NCBI GenBank assembly: GCA_034440615.1
Contig: JAOTOM010004671.1
Coordinates: 124,001 to 188,000, forward strand
Length of the DNA: 64,000 nt
Reading direction: 5' to 3'
From: Ashinkailepas kermadecensis
Taxonomy: Eukaryota; Arthropoda; Thecostraca; Neolepadidae
Part shown: positions 47,956 through 59,552 of the stretch, one piece after another
Numbering within the stretch: the stretch's first letter is position 1
How the letters are laid out: each line of letters opens with the position of its first letter
Notes under the pieces: model-generated
The model's database searches: none
The model's input: only the letters and a program-made list of their open reading frames with translations
Told to the model about the DNA's origin: nothing
Program-made: the position numbers and the translations under genes

Positions 47956-49144
47956 TCTTGTTGCATCCCTGCTCGTTGCACGGACGCGTTTAGCATTCCT
48001 AGACAGAGAGTCACGCGGAAGCCAAACGCTAAACGAGGAGTCCGGGCAAGAACTTCCGGCCACCTCCTTGGATGCGCCTCTGCCCAAGGGCGTAGGAATG
48101 GAGGGAACGGTAGAACCTTGCTCTTTTTGTGATCTTAACCATTAGTACTATGAGCCAAAATGCCGCTGCCCTTCCCGTCTTCACCAGCGTTCTTACGTCC
48201 CTGCCTGCCGTTTGTTGTTGGTGACTGGGGCGTGAACGGATGTGACGGCGTTAGGGCATGACCCGTCCAGGCATCAGCCTGGCTCTTTGGAAGAGTGCAA
48301 TTGAGGGAAGGGCACTAAACCATCGCTTAAGATATTCAAGTGAGTCGGCAAGTGTTTGCAGGCAACGAAAAAAAGAACAATGATAACCTTTTGATCAAGA
48401 GAGGTATCGTTATCGACATCGCTCGGTGTAAGAGAGGGAGCGCATCCTTGTGAGGCGACAGCTGAATGTGAAGCCGTCTCATAATCCCCATAGCTGGCGA
48501 CATGGGTGGTGTTTCCTACGACTTTGGAGCGACTTTTGAGCCCATGCGTTGTCAGGTCAAGTCCATCCGATATTTGCTTACAGTTGTTGGGGTAGGGTTT
48601 CGGGGGTGCCTAGCTCCTCCAATATGTTTTAACTTCATCAAGTTTAGCATTGCGGGCCCTCCCAATCAATTATTGACAGCTTCAGTTCACCCGGGGTGGC
48701 GACGCTCATCGTAGAATGGATGAATAAGGCAAAGCTAAAACCGATATTTAGGTATTCCCTATCAACAAAGGAAGTAAGCGTGACCGCGACGAAAGAGAAA
48801 CCTGTTGTGGCCATGGCCGGAGAACGTAGAGTCGCAGGTGCGACTGGTTTTCCATTGTGTCCATCTCAGCATGTCTGGGGGAAGGTCTACTGCGGCCGTG
48901 GTGAACCCTCCCCCAACCCAGTGAACCCAGTGCAATGGACCCAGTGAGCACCTGGAGCTCAGCTCCGGGACGAACTCCTGGCATGCGATGCTACAGCTTC
49001 TCCTAACCTCGTAGAAAAAAAGAAATCACTTGTGCCGCTACACATTGTGACCCCATCATTTCACTCACTTGAATACGCCGGCTTTTCGAGCTTCTTCAGC
49101 GAAGGCAGTAGGCAATTGGAGCGGTTAGGAGAGCAGGGGAAGTC
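47956..49144. other. No recognised gene
   Basis: Downstream side of the CpG-rich segment; no exon could be recognised. Confidence 0.35.
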
Positions 49145-49785
49145 GACCAGCAGTTGCTTCTCCCCAGTTAGGACGGCTGGCGGAGCCGACCGGTAGTTGT
49201 TTACCCCAGTTAGGACAGCGAGCAGAGCCGACCGACAGTTGTTTGCCTCAGTTAGGACGGCTGGCGGAGCTGACCGGTAGTTGTTTACCCCAGTTAGGAC
49301 GGCTGGCGGAGCTGACCGGTAGTTGTTTACCCCAGTTAGGACGGCTGGCGGAGGTGACCGGTAGTTGTTTACCCCAGTTAGGACGGCTGGTGGAGCCGAC
49401 CGACAGTTGTTTACCCCAGTTAGGACGGCTGGCGGAGCCGACCGGTAGTTGTTTACCCCAGTTAGGACGGCTGGCGGAGCCGACCGGTAGTTGTTTACCC
49501 CAGTTAGGACGGCTGGCGGAGCCGACCGGTAGTTGTTTACCCCAGTTAGGACGGCTGGCGGAGCCGACCGGTAGTTGTTTACCCCAGTTAGGACGGCTGG
49601 CGGAGGTGACCGGTAGTTGTTTACCCCAGTTAGGACGGCTGGTGGAGCCGACCGACAGTTGTTTACCCCAGTTAGGACGGCTGGTGGAGCCGACCGACAG
49701 TTGTTTACCCCAGTTAGGACGGCTGGCGGAGCCGACCGGTAGTTGTTTACCCCAGTTAGGACGGCTGGCGGAGCGTATCGGCACC
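49145..49785. repeat. 42-bp minisatellite
   Basis: AGTTGTTTACCCCAGTTAGG + ACGGCTGGCGGAGCCGACCG + GT, about 15 copies. The 14-residue periodic frames are open on both strands. Confidence 0.97.
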
Positions 49786-50617
49786 TGATTATTTCTCCCC
49801 ATGGACGAGAGGTTTGTGACAAGAGTTTCGACACGGAGAGAAAGTTGTTCTTTGATATGTGGATATTGCACATGATTAAGTGAATTCCTCACTCACGATC
49901 CTGATAAATATATTTCATGAATCATTCTACAAAATTGTCAGGTACATGTACCCTGTTGGCAGAATACATGCGTACAGAAATACGCGTGGAGCGATTTTGA
50001 AGTTGAAGTGGGAAGAGCCAGTTTTTAGCACATAGGGTTCATTCAACATCCATGGCAACCCATCACCTTATTCTGTTGGTATATATCCAACGTTGGTAGG
50101 ATAGTTGAAAGGTTGGTGGGTTCGCTGTCTTACCACATTGAATGGCTGCACCTCGACATTAACTTGTCTGTAATGTTTGCAAGACAGTCGTAAGGTCGCC
50201 GTTCTATTCACTCGACAGGACAGCAACCTTTCGCTGCATCATACCCCATCCAGCGACGACAGATGTGGCATGGCACCCACTATCCTACCACGCTCAATGG
50301 TTACGCCTTTGCTTAAGGAATAGTGTTGAAACGTGTTCCTCAGGACGTGAGCTGTGCAATCAGTGACAAGGGGGACGGACGGATCCAAAGGGGACGGACG
50401 GATCCAAAGTGGACGGACGAACAGGTGACTGCCTCTCACTCCCTTCTTCATATCCGAAGGGTGCATTCATGGTGATGCGGTGCCAATCCGAGATGATCGA
50501 ATGCACCCCAGCCTCGAGCATTCAGCTGAAGGCGTCCCTCCCAGTGGAAAAAGATCACCCCCTCAGGGCGCTCGAATGAACCAGCCCCTTGTAGCTTTCA
50601 GTCGAAAGTGTCCATCT
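49786..50617. other. No recognised gene
   Basis: Holds the short 19-bp repeat; otherwise unique. Confidence 0.4.
50369..50421. repeat. Short 19-bp repeat
   Basis: GGGGACGGACGGATCCAAA, nearly three copies. GGACGGATC is shared with the 37-bp unit at 53.0 and 57.3 kb. Confidence 0.85.
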
Positions 50618-50897
50618 CAGGGGCGGATATAGGAATTGTCATGGGAGGCACATGTCCGGAGAGGCACCACTCCGAAAGTACCTGGAGGGGCGCCTCTGGC
50701 TGGAAAAACTCGAGGGATGCACTCGGGCCTCCCGGGAGGTGAACCTTTTTCCAAGGGGCGCATTTTCCTCTCAGATGGCCGCCTCCAGGTAAAACATTTG
50801 AGGGGGTGCACTCGAGCCTTCCAGAGGGACGCCACCTCCCCATTGAGGAGTGAGGAGCACATGCCACCAGTGCTCCCTCCCTAATATCCGTTCCTTA
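50618..50897. mobile_element. hAT-type MITE, related copy
   Basis: The left end CAGGGGCGGATATAGGAATT at 50618 and a diverged inverted right end near 50897 match the two ends of the 54.1-kb element. The interior has the same GAGGGGCGCCTCTGGCTG and GTGCACTCGAG blocks. I did not find a clean 8-bp duplication. Confidence 0.6.
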
Positions 50898-52586
50898 ACC
50901 CTCCGAGTAGAAAAGGCGCTCTTCCAGGCATGGGTGTAGGAGCGGCGCAGGCATTGGGGTGACAATCCGATTTTAGGCCTATTATTTTCAGTCAACAGCA
51001 TACAATTCCTGGCTAAAATTGGAGACAATTGTGGAACATGTTCTCTCAACTCCCCCACCCCTTCTCCCAGAAATTGCAGCCATACCTCCAGGAACACTCG
51101 AGCAATGCACCCAGCCTCCCATGAAAATTATGAATGCTCCTCCGGGAAGATCGTTTTCCCGGAAAAAATGACCCCTTGACGAAATCAGGGCACCAGTCAG
51201 TGTTTTTGTTCTGCAAAATGTTTAGCGGGAAACATTGATGTTGTTATATTCTCCGCGAAACGAAGGAGGGCAAGTCTGCATCATATTATCGAATGATAAA
51301 AAAAAGTTCCTTCTTGGGGTGGAGTGTCTACGCAGATGTTTACGAGCGATATAAAAGCGGGGGGACGGTTTTCAAGGAGCGACATTTCCCGCAGGGGCGC
51401 CACTGACTAAGTTTCAAGGGCGTGTACACGTGAGTGCCCATGGGGTATCTATATCCTTCTGTAATCAGCTTTTGGTCGAAAATCTCTGGGGATGTACACT
51501 CAAGAATCCTGGAAACGCCACTTTTTCTTGTCAGATGGCACCACCGATAAGTGGGGAACGAATCCCCTCGATCCTCCTCCCACCAACTACGCTTATCTTT
51601 TACATCCTACACTTGGTATCGTATTCGACACAAAATCAGTACAACACAACTTAATGGTTTAATAACCTACTTTCTGCCGACATTCACAATATGAAATATA
51701 CGATTAAGCTTCATTGGTCCACCCACAAACGTCATGAAGATAACATCAAACACCGAGGAGGTTGCTTCCCATCCCTTGGCAAATCGTGGAACAAAGAATG
51801 CATTATGAGAGTGCAGCGAGTACGTGAGTTAAATGACACACCTTTTAACTACCACTCATGCATGGACGCGTGTGTATGATAGCCGCGGCTGCCTTACCCA
51901 GAGGGCGAGTGGCCCCTCCATGAACTGGTCAGGCACGCTCTTGGCAGCAGACATCTCCCCAGTCGCTCGTCGCACGGGATCACGCCACAGTTTACCGTCG
52001 GCAAGCGGCCGTCACTGACCAGCATCACACATGGCCCAACGCCGAGCACGGCCTCGCGCGCGCGCGCGCCGTCCGTGGCCACCGCGACACAAAGGCTGTG
52101 CCGACACAAGCGCACGTGCACAACACGTCTCGCCCTGCAGCGGCACCACATCTGACTCGCCCCACTAGCTGCTGCTGCCGCCGCCGCTCGGCGCCTCGGG
52201 CCAGCGGCGACTGCAGCGCCAATCGATGGTACTGAGCGAACCGACAAATTGTAGTACTAAGTTCTGACGCCAGGGCACTCTGGTCGGTTCGCATGTGTAC
52301 ATGCCTCGAACTCGAGTTTCCGCCGTGATAAAAACTTGTCGTTGGAGAGTTACCGTGTAGCGCCTATGAACGTTTTTTTTTCACTGTAGAGAACATTACG
52401 TTATTTTCCTCCTAGATATTGAATGCTAGATGTTTTTGTAGACGGAGCGTCTACAAAAACAACGACATGCAACGTCCCGGGAGACAGAATGCAAATAACT
52501 CATCATATCGGGCACACATGTAAAGCCGCATCGCGACATCTTACTCTGTCCCGCGTCGTGCATCATCGTCACAGTCGCACACATCT
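50898..52586. other. No recognised gene; scattered MITE-like fragments
   Basis: GATGTACACTC and GGGGCGCC motifs at 51340-51550 look like decayed pieces of the hAT-type MITE. A short CG run lies near 52055-52066. Confidence 0.35.
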
Positions 52587-52598
52587 GTGCGCTTATTC

Positions 52599-52759
52599 GG
52601 GGACGAGTGGTCTGGGGGTTAGATGCTCGTCTCACAATCGAAAGATTGTGGGTTCGAATCTCACCTGTCGCTACTCTTCGCCCACGACCAATCGGCGTGA
52701 GAGATTGGCGACGCTATATGAATCAACGGTCGAGGTGTCGTAAAACCAATAACCAACCA
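52599..52759 (+). mobile_element. tRNA-derived SINE, complete copy with target-site duplications
   Basis: The head carries an A box TGGTCTGGGGG (about 52607) and a B box GGTTCGAATCTC (52651), the internal RNA polymerase III promoter. The body includes CCAATCGGCGTGAGAGATTG, and the tail reads GTCGTAAAACCAATAACC AACC. Imperfect 12-bp direct repeats flank it: GTGCGCTTATTC at 52587-52598 and GTGCACTTATTC at 52760-52771. The D-arm resembles tRNA-Pro or tRNA-Glu, but the anticodon arm does not fold normally, so it is a SINE and not a tRNA gene. Confidence 0.9.
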
Positions 52760-53047
52760 GTGCACTTATTCCCCGTCTCCATCATCTCGATGGTCTGGGA
52801 ATAATCAGAAATGACCGGAGGGGCCAAACACCAAACCAAAGCCTCCCACTTCGAGTGGAAGCACTTCTTTTTTTATTTCTTTTCCCACTTCTTTTCGAGC
52901 TTCGAACACCAAACCAAGCCTCCCACCGCACACCTAATATGCTGTTTTCACTGCCATCGGAAGATGTTTGCCTGCAATCGGTGGGTTGTCACGTCTAAAG
53001 TCCTTGCTATGTGCGAGCGATGCATCAGGTGTTGAGCGCTTATTGGA

Positions 53048-53193
53048 TACAGGAGCGGATGGTTCCGGGCCTGAGTAGCAGTGACGCAGGAGCGGACGGA
53101 TCAGGGCCTAAGTAGCAGTGACGTAGGAGCGGACGGATCATGGTCTGAGTAGCAGTGACACAGGAACGGACGGATCAGGGCCTGAGTAGCAGT
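53048..53193. repeat. 37-bp minisatellite, locus 1
   Basis: GCAGGAGCGGACGGATCAGG + GCCTGAGTAGCAGTGAC, four copies, ending at a hAT-like terminus. Confidence 0.95.
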
Positions 53194-53300
53194 CAGGGGT
53201 GTTATTCTGTATACTTTTGGAGGGGCATGTGCCCCTCCAATGTTCAATTTTTCCCCTCCAATGGTGAATTCGCCCCCGCCCCCTCCAATATGAAATGGAG
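53194..53300 (+). mobile_element. hAT-like element end beside the 37-bp array
   Basis: CAGGGGTGTTATTCTGTATA begins exactly where the 37-bp array stops, followed by GGAGGGGCATGTGCCCCTCC-type sequence. It resembles hAT terminal repeats. The partner end was not found. Confidence 0.4.
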
Positions 53301-54091
53301 ATGGGCATGCAGCAAAAAGCATAAAACTGCGGGCTGCGATCGGAGCGGGAGCGCCGACGTTCCGCCAATGGTCCCACCGATGGCCCCGCCGATGGCCCTG
53401 GAACTTGTGACGTCCGTCCGTTCACTCTGGTGACCTGCCACTCGGGACGGTGTCCAGGCGACCGACCGTCACCGTTAACGTCGCGACTATACGCTGTAGT
53501 GTGGCAAGCGTACTGGTGTCCGGAGACACTGCGCCGACTGGCACCGTCTGCGCTGCTGAGCATCCTGGCGCCATTGCTGACACCAAACCAGAAGCCGAGG
53601 CTTCCAAGAAATGTCAGCTGCGGTAGCCAGTTGGCCCAGAGGAGCTTCCTCTGACGGTAGCGATAATGCTGCCCAAGCTGTCTGCGGCAGCCCTTGACAA
53701 ATAGTATTAAACAGCTCACGGGCGTGTGGGGGCATCTCCTGCTGTACCCAGTTATGAGTGCATCCGCAGGAGCAGCTGGAACGGCTTCCGGTCTCCGAGC
53801 TGCTAACGGGGCTTCTGGGAGGGTCGCTCGCGATTGCGCCAACCTACGCATCAGGGCGCCAATGAGGGTCACGAAACTGGGCGTCTTGGACGTGATAATA
53901 TCCACACCTGCGTGGTGATCGGCACATAAAGGCTTGCCACCAGCAGGTCCAACTTGGTGCTGTCTTCTTGGATTCCAGCTACCCGAAACGCACAGTCCGT
54001 CTGCGTCGGCTAGAGGTCTGTGTTCTCCGTAGAAAGGAGAAAACTGTGATATCCTGAGCACGGCCAGTTGCTGGGTTGGAGATGCAGGAGT
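53301..54091. other. No recognised gene
   Basis: Part of a 307-codon minus frame (53138-54061) that shows no domain and runs into repeat and transposon-end sequence. I do not call it a gene. Confidence 0.35.
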
Positions 54092-54748
54092 CAGGGACAG
54101 ATACAGAGGGGACTGGGGGCATGTGCCTCACTCCCACGGAAGGTGGCCGCTCCACAGGCCGGGAAAAGGCGCCAATCCCGGAAGGCGCCAATCCCGTTAA
54201 CCCCCTATATTTTTGTATTCAGAAGCGCCCCTGCGATATTTTTTGGTCAGAAGCTCCCCACGGAAGGAAAAGACAACCCTCCAGGCGGGAGCGGGCTCAT
54301 AAATTGTCACGAGGGAACTTGTTCTCCGGAGGGGTGCCTTTAGCTGAACAATTCGACGGGTGGTGTGCATTCGGGCCCTTCCGGAAGGGCGCCTTTACCT
54401 TCCAAGGCGCGCCTCTGGCTGACAAATTCGAGGGAGTTCACTGAAACACGCTGACTGGTGGTCTTTTCCTTCTAAGGAGCGCCTCTGACTGAATAATTCG
54501 AGGGGGATGCACTCGAGCACACTGAAAGGAAGCCTTTTCCTCTGATAGGGTCGCCTCTGGCTGACAAACTCGATGGGGATGCACTCGATCTCTCCCGGAA
54601 TGCAGCATTTTCCCTGCCGAAGTGGCTCCAATTTCCATGGGGGCACATGCCTTCAGTGCCACCGCTGTATCCGTCCCTGCCTCCAAGTACTTTCGCAGTG
54701 GTGCTCCTCAGACAAGTGTCCCCATGACAATTCCTGAATCCGCCCCTG
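54092..54748. mobile_element. Non-autonomous hAT-type element (MITE) with 8-bp TSD
   Basis: The left end is CAGGGACAGATACAGAGGGG (54092). The right end, read inward, is CAGGGGCGGATTCAGGAATT (from 54748). Flanking octamers GCAGGAGT (54084-54091) and ACAGGAGT (54749-54756) match at 7 of 8 bases, as expected of hAT target duplications. Inside are repeated blocks of GAGGGGCGCCT and AATTCGAGGG-GTGCACTCGA. A second pair of similar ends at about 54282 and 54679 suggests a nested or rearranged copy. There is no transposase frame. Confidence 0.72.
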
Positions 54749-57244
54749 ACAGGAGTCCCCGGCGCTGGAAGGGCCGCCGCGCCGCGGACGCTAAAATGTC
54801 AGCTTGTGAAAATTACCTTTTTTGCACATCCCCGTCTTTTTCCCGGAGCTACAACATGGTGAATGACCCATCATCCGATGCCCAATCTCTATAATGGGGA
54901 ATAATTATTTTCCGATATATTTTTGGCTACGCGTGATAAATACCTTCTTTTATATTATCCGTTACTTGTACTATAACGTCTACCTTTTGCCTATTTCGCA
55001 GGCACGAGCCGACTTTAGGAATGGCGACGCACACGTATTTTACCATATGAGATGCATATAAGACGAAGAAATATCCGAAATGGATGCTTTTAAGAACAGG
55101 TACAGAGACCCGCAAAATAGTACCGAAGCAGCAAAACATTGTACATGTAGTGCATTTAGTACACGATAAATTAAAACCATCTTAATTCCGTGATATCAGC
55201 GAAAAAGACAGCCAGACAGAGAGTGGTGCAGATTTGACGCCTTATACTGTATTTACCTGCTGTTATCCCGGCCTTCTCGTTCGCAGAAACCACGATTGCT
55301 CGCATGTGGCCAGGTTGTGTTCTCAGCATTGCTTTTTTTCCTTGCCTATGCGTACCGGCTTCTTTTCCTAGATAGTTGCGTAGTCTCACACACTCAGTAA
55401 GACTTCAAGATCGATAGTCCACCTAGTAAGTGTGCGTCTGTGATAATACGGGCAGCAAGTGTGCACCTGCAAGACTTTCGTTTGACGTTGATGACGAAGG
55501 CCAAACTCCATATGGACAACATGTGTTGTGCTACTTGAGTGTATAAACGATGCGAGACATGGATCGAGATCCGCTTTACATCGTTCACGACGGCTGCTTC
55601 ATTCCACCACATGCACACCCTTACTAGTAGGACAGTGGCACTGGTAACGGGGTTTGAGGTTACAGGGGTGTAATATGATCGGTTACAGGGGTGTGATATG
55701 GTCACACACATGCATTTGTACACCTTGGTGTTGTAGTCTGGCTGTTGGTGGGAAACCGCGGCAGATGGCAAATGGCGATGTCGTTCCTAAATACTTCTGA
55801 GTTGTGTGCTATGTGCCATCAGATCATGAAAAGCAGATGCGTTGTATTATTTCCATCATGGAACTTTGCAACAGCCATCACGCCTTCATTTTGTATGACA
55901 AGTCACAAGAATGTGAAGGTCAGAAAGGGCCTGATTTGATTTAGATTGCCAAATGTAGCCATACTTAGCACGTATTCGTCCACAGGCGTTTCCCAGGCAG
56001 CGTTCTCGAGTTTACACTGGCTGTTCAGACAGAGTGAGCGAGCGTTCCGAGCGAACGCAGTGATACACATGCTGAAACCCACTTGGTCTTGTTTGCTTGG
56101 ATTTGGAGGATATATTGAGCTCGGCCTCTTTCCAGGTGATATTGGTATCAGATGAACTGACGTGAAGACGTTAGACAAATTCAACTGGCAACGGTGGGGA
56201 TTAAATACTGTTATTTTTCACCATCAAGATAGAGCACATAAAATTGATCTCAAATCGATTAAAAAGTCACATATAAGAACTCAGCATCATATATTGAATG
56301 TCCGAACGCAGTCCTATCCACTTGCTCAGTATGTGTAATGCATATTGGTATGGCCGGAGCCATGATTCCCGACCTGGGTGTGTTTCTGCGTGTCTTGCCT
56401 ACAAGTATTAATATTACTAATATATTTACGCCATCACGCTTGTGTGGATGGGCTCGTAGATTATTCGTTGATATATGAGCAACGGAGGAAACGCGGCTGG
56501 GGAACTCTCGCACACCGATAGAACGGAACATTTCAAAATTTAATTCGCTATTATTTTGTCGGGCTTTGAATTGAGTCAGACCCCTTAAGTGATAACCTGG
56601 TCTTCTAGACGTGTGGTTGTATTTGTATCTTTATCTTGAGCATCACATTAATTGAAAATGTATCCTATCGGCAGATTAAGTGACCTAAATCTAGCATGCA
56701 AACATAATTGAAGCCAGGTTCGATTAATACGAGCGCCGGAGGGCCTCTCACATAACACGCACAGGACGGGGGAGGGATTCGGCCCATGCTCCGAAGATTT
56801 CGGAAACAACTGAAGTTATAAGAACACAATTTGGAGGGTATATTACGGATGTAGTGAACTACGAGTGTCATGACCCTAGGCCTTTAAAGTCAAATGAGCT
56901 CGTGATCGGTCGCCTCACCGCACCGCCGCTCCACCACACCGACGAAGCCTTTGTGACCCTGAACGCCCGCCGGCCGCCGCCAGGTCGGCCGATTTGGCAC
57001 TCCGGAACTCTTATATTTACTAACTGATTTAAATCTTGTGTTACGTAGGATGCGCTTAGCGATTTTTAGCGATCACAAGATTGCATGACAATATCGCCGT
57101 CCATGAGATAATATATTTAATAAAATAAAAAACACAGAAGTGGGCGGATTCCTCACCACATCGCATCGAAGGAGCGATGTGGGAAGTGCGATGAACGATC
57201 CTTCGATGCGCGTGTGAAACAGCCACATTTTATACTTACATCAA
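54749..57244. other. 2.5 kb without a recognised gene
   Basis: Unique sequence of mixed composition; the many 60-125-codon frames lack motifs. Confidence 0.35.
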
Positions 57245-57297
57245 TCCTGTTGCACTTTGTCCCCCCAATAATTTTAACAAAACAACACCTATGGTAG
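57245..57297 (-). mobile_element. hAT-like element end to the left of the second 37-bp array
   Basis: Read on the minus strand it is CATAGGTGTTGTTTTGTTAA followed by AATTATTGGGGGGACAAAG. The motif order is close to that of the end at 53194. A further CAGTGGCGTATTCACGAGG end starts at about 57789, on the other side of the array. Confidence 0.35.
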
Positions 57298-57303
57298 CAA
57301 TAA

Positions 57304-57785
57304 CACAGGAGCGGACGGATCATGGACTGAGTAGCAGTGACGCAGGAGCGGACGGATCAGGGTCTGAGTAGCAGTGATACAGGAGCGGACGGATCAGGGT
57401 CTGAGTAGCAGTGATACAGGAGCGGACGGATCAGGGTCTGAGTAGCAGTGATACAGGAGCGGACGGATCAGGGTCTGAGTAGCAGTGATACAGGAGCGGA
57501 CGGATCAGGGTCTGAGTAGCAGTGACGCAGGAGCGGACGGATCATGGACTGAGTAGCAGTGATACAGGAGCGGACGGATCATGGACTGAGTAGCAGTGAT
57601 ACAGGAGCGGCCGGATCAGGGTCTGAGTAGCAGTGATACAGGAGCGGACGGATCAGGGTCTGAGTAGCAGTGACGCAGGAGCGGACGGATCATGGACTGA
57701 GTAGCAGTGATACAGGAGCGGACGGATCATGGACTGAGTAGCAGTGATACAGGAGCGGACGGATCAGGGTCTGAGTAGCAGTGAT
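57304..57785. repeat. 37-bp minisatellite, locus 2
   Basis: ACAGGAGCGGACGGATCAGG + GTCTGAGTAGCAGTGAT, 13 copies, clearly the same family as the array at 53.0 kb. Confidence 0.97.
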
Positions 57786-58164
57786 GCACAGTGGCGTATT
57801 CACGAGGTTTTCCCCTAATATCGACCCCTGTTTCGTATGTAGCAGCCTGTCCTATTTGGCTACACACACTATGACAGGCTCGATTGATATTGGGCTTTCC
57901 TATGGCCAGCTATTCAAAAGTTAGCGACAGCCAACTTAGGAATTCCTCAAGATGCCAATACATACGTCATCTGTCTCCATGCTTCCAGTTCACTACAATT
58001 GGTTGCATTCTTGTATTTGTCTTTCTTTTTGCAGACGAGCGACAACCAGTTATTAGTATAAGTAGCCCCAGGAGCGCCTCAGCTCGGAAGCAAGCTAGTA
58101 ACACCAAGAAACTCCTGGGGACACATGGTGAAATGTCCTATGAGGGGAATAGGGAGAAGTTGGA

Positions 58165-58445
58165 TCCATGTATATACACATGCACAAGCACACATACCTG
58201 CATATGCACACACATGAAACATGTACACCTACACATACACATACTTCACATATACACTCACACGTCATCCATGCAAATATACATACATACATATATACTA
58301 ACATGCACATACATAAACATACAGACATATGCATCCATACGCATTTACACACATACACATGCACACACCTGCATATATACACCTGTATGTACATGCAATT
58401 AAGCACATAAATACACATGCATCATCACATATGCATATTCCTGCT
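58165..58445. repeat. CA/TACA-rich microsatellite
   Basis: An irregular run of ACACATACACATGCAC-type sequence with many interruptions. It lies on the 3' side of the degraded minus-strand LINE and may have grown from that element's simple-repeat tail. Open frames inside it are low-complexity (His/Thr/Tyr) and are not genes. Confidence 0.8.
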
Positions 58446-58559
58446 GATCTTGCTTTATTCTCACATACTTATATAACCACCTACACATACTTCCTGTTCT
58501 TTTTTGTTGTGTGCAATTTACTGAGGTTAATTTTTGTTTGCCAGTCAGTTTGTGATATA

Positions 58560-59494
58560 TGTCAATGAATAAGCTCTGATAACTTTTTGTTAAATATCTC
58601 CCTTCTTAATAGGTACATGATTTCAGGAACGAAATTTTGAACCAATAATACCATTCCAAGTTCTTGGTGCTGTAAATTATATGGAATGAAGCCTATAGGA
58701 TTTCGATGAAAAAAGGTACATGAAATGATCAACATGCCTTAAAATACTTGGTGATGAGTATGGAACATATTCATTAGTGATTGGTAATATTTTTTTTTTT
58801 TTTAATGCGAAGTAGTAATATGTTCTGTTCCTGTACAATATGAGGGAACATCAAAATGTCGTATTTCATTCATTTGCAGGGTATGTATGGTGCTGATTAT
58901 CTATTATCCTTAATGCCTTTTTGTGTATTTTAACAATCGTTTTATCGTGTTGGAAGATTGTTTCACCATGTTAATGCATAATTTAATAATTTAAATAGGG
59001 AAGAATCAAAGTATTATCTAAATATTTCAATACACGACTTATGATAAATTATTCATCTCTTCCCATTATGCCTAGATTTGTTATTGCAGCAACATATGCT
59101 GTGATACATCCATGTTAATTTTCCGTCAACTATTACACCAAGATGTGATTTGCTGTTCCCTGTGAACTTTTTGATAGTTTCTGGCTATGTTTAAGTCAGT
59201 ACTAGGCATACTGGAATAAATTTGGTAATTTGTTTTTGTGACATTCAGTGATAATCTATTAGCTTGAAACCATTCAGTTATTCCTGTAACAATGGCATCG
59301 ACTTTAAATTGTAGTTCATTGATGCCATTGTTGCCGATGCGCCAAATATGCAAATGCCAAATATGCAACAATGACATATTTGTAGCTTTAATGACAGCAG
59401 CACCATCAGCAAATAAAGAGAATGTTCCATCTAAAGAATTATGCAGATAGATAGATCGACAGACAGATATATAGATAGATAGACATAGATGCAC
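58560..59494 (-). pseudogene. Highly degraded LINE reverse-transcriptase remnant
   Basis: The minus-strand frame from 59494 contains DGTFSLFADGAAVI, where the catalytic FADD box has become FADG. It is followed by VDAIVTGITEWFQANRLSLN and VTKTNYQIYS, the usual palm-to-thumb sequence of a non-LTR RT. Past the stop at 59126, further RT-like pieces can be read in shifted frames (GVIVDGKLTW, LPYLNY, QKALRIIDNQ) down to about 58900. The catalytic change, stops and frameshifts mean it cannot be active. It differs in sequence from the LINE at 28-30 kb, so it is a separate family or a much older insertion. Confidence 0.78.
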
Positions 59495-59497
59495 ATG

Positions 59498-59552
59498 AGT
59501 TAGCTACTTGTGCTTCACGGCGCGTCCACTAAAGGTCACCTTGCGCCTGTAA
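59498..59552 (-). mobile_element. SINE-like tail repeat, diverged copy 5
   Basis: GAGTTAGCTACTTGTGCTTC then ACGGCGCGTCCACTAAAGGT on the plus strand. It retains the motif order of the family with several substitutions and lies next to a GATA-type microsatellite. Confidence 0.45.

Noticed and set aside
47223..48014. 263-codon Arg/Ala-rich minus-strand frame
   Set aside because: Overlapping long frames on both strands in CpG-rich sequence, no domain, Arg-rich composition typical of non-coding GC-rich DNA.
53138..54061. 307-codon minus-strand frame
   Set aside because: Its 3' part runs through a hAT-like terminus and the 37-bp array, and no domain is recognisable. Probably chance in GC-rich DNA.
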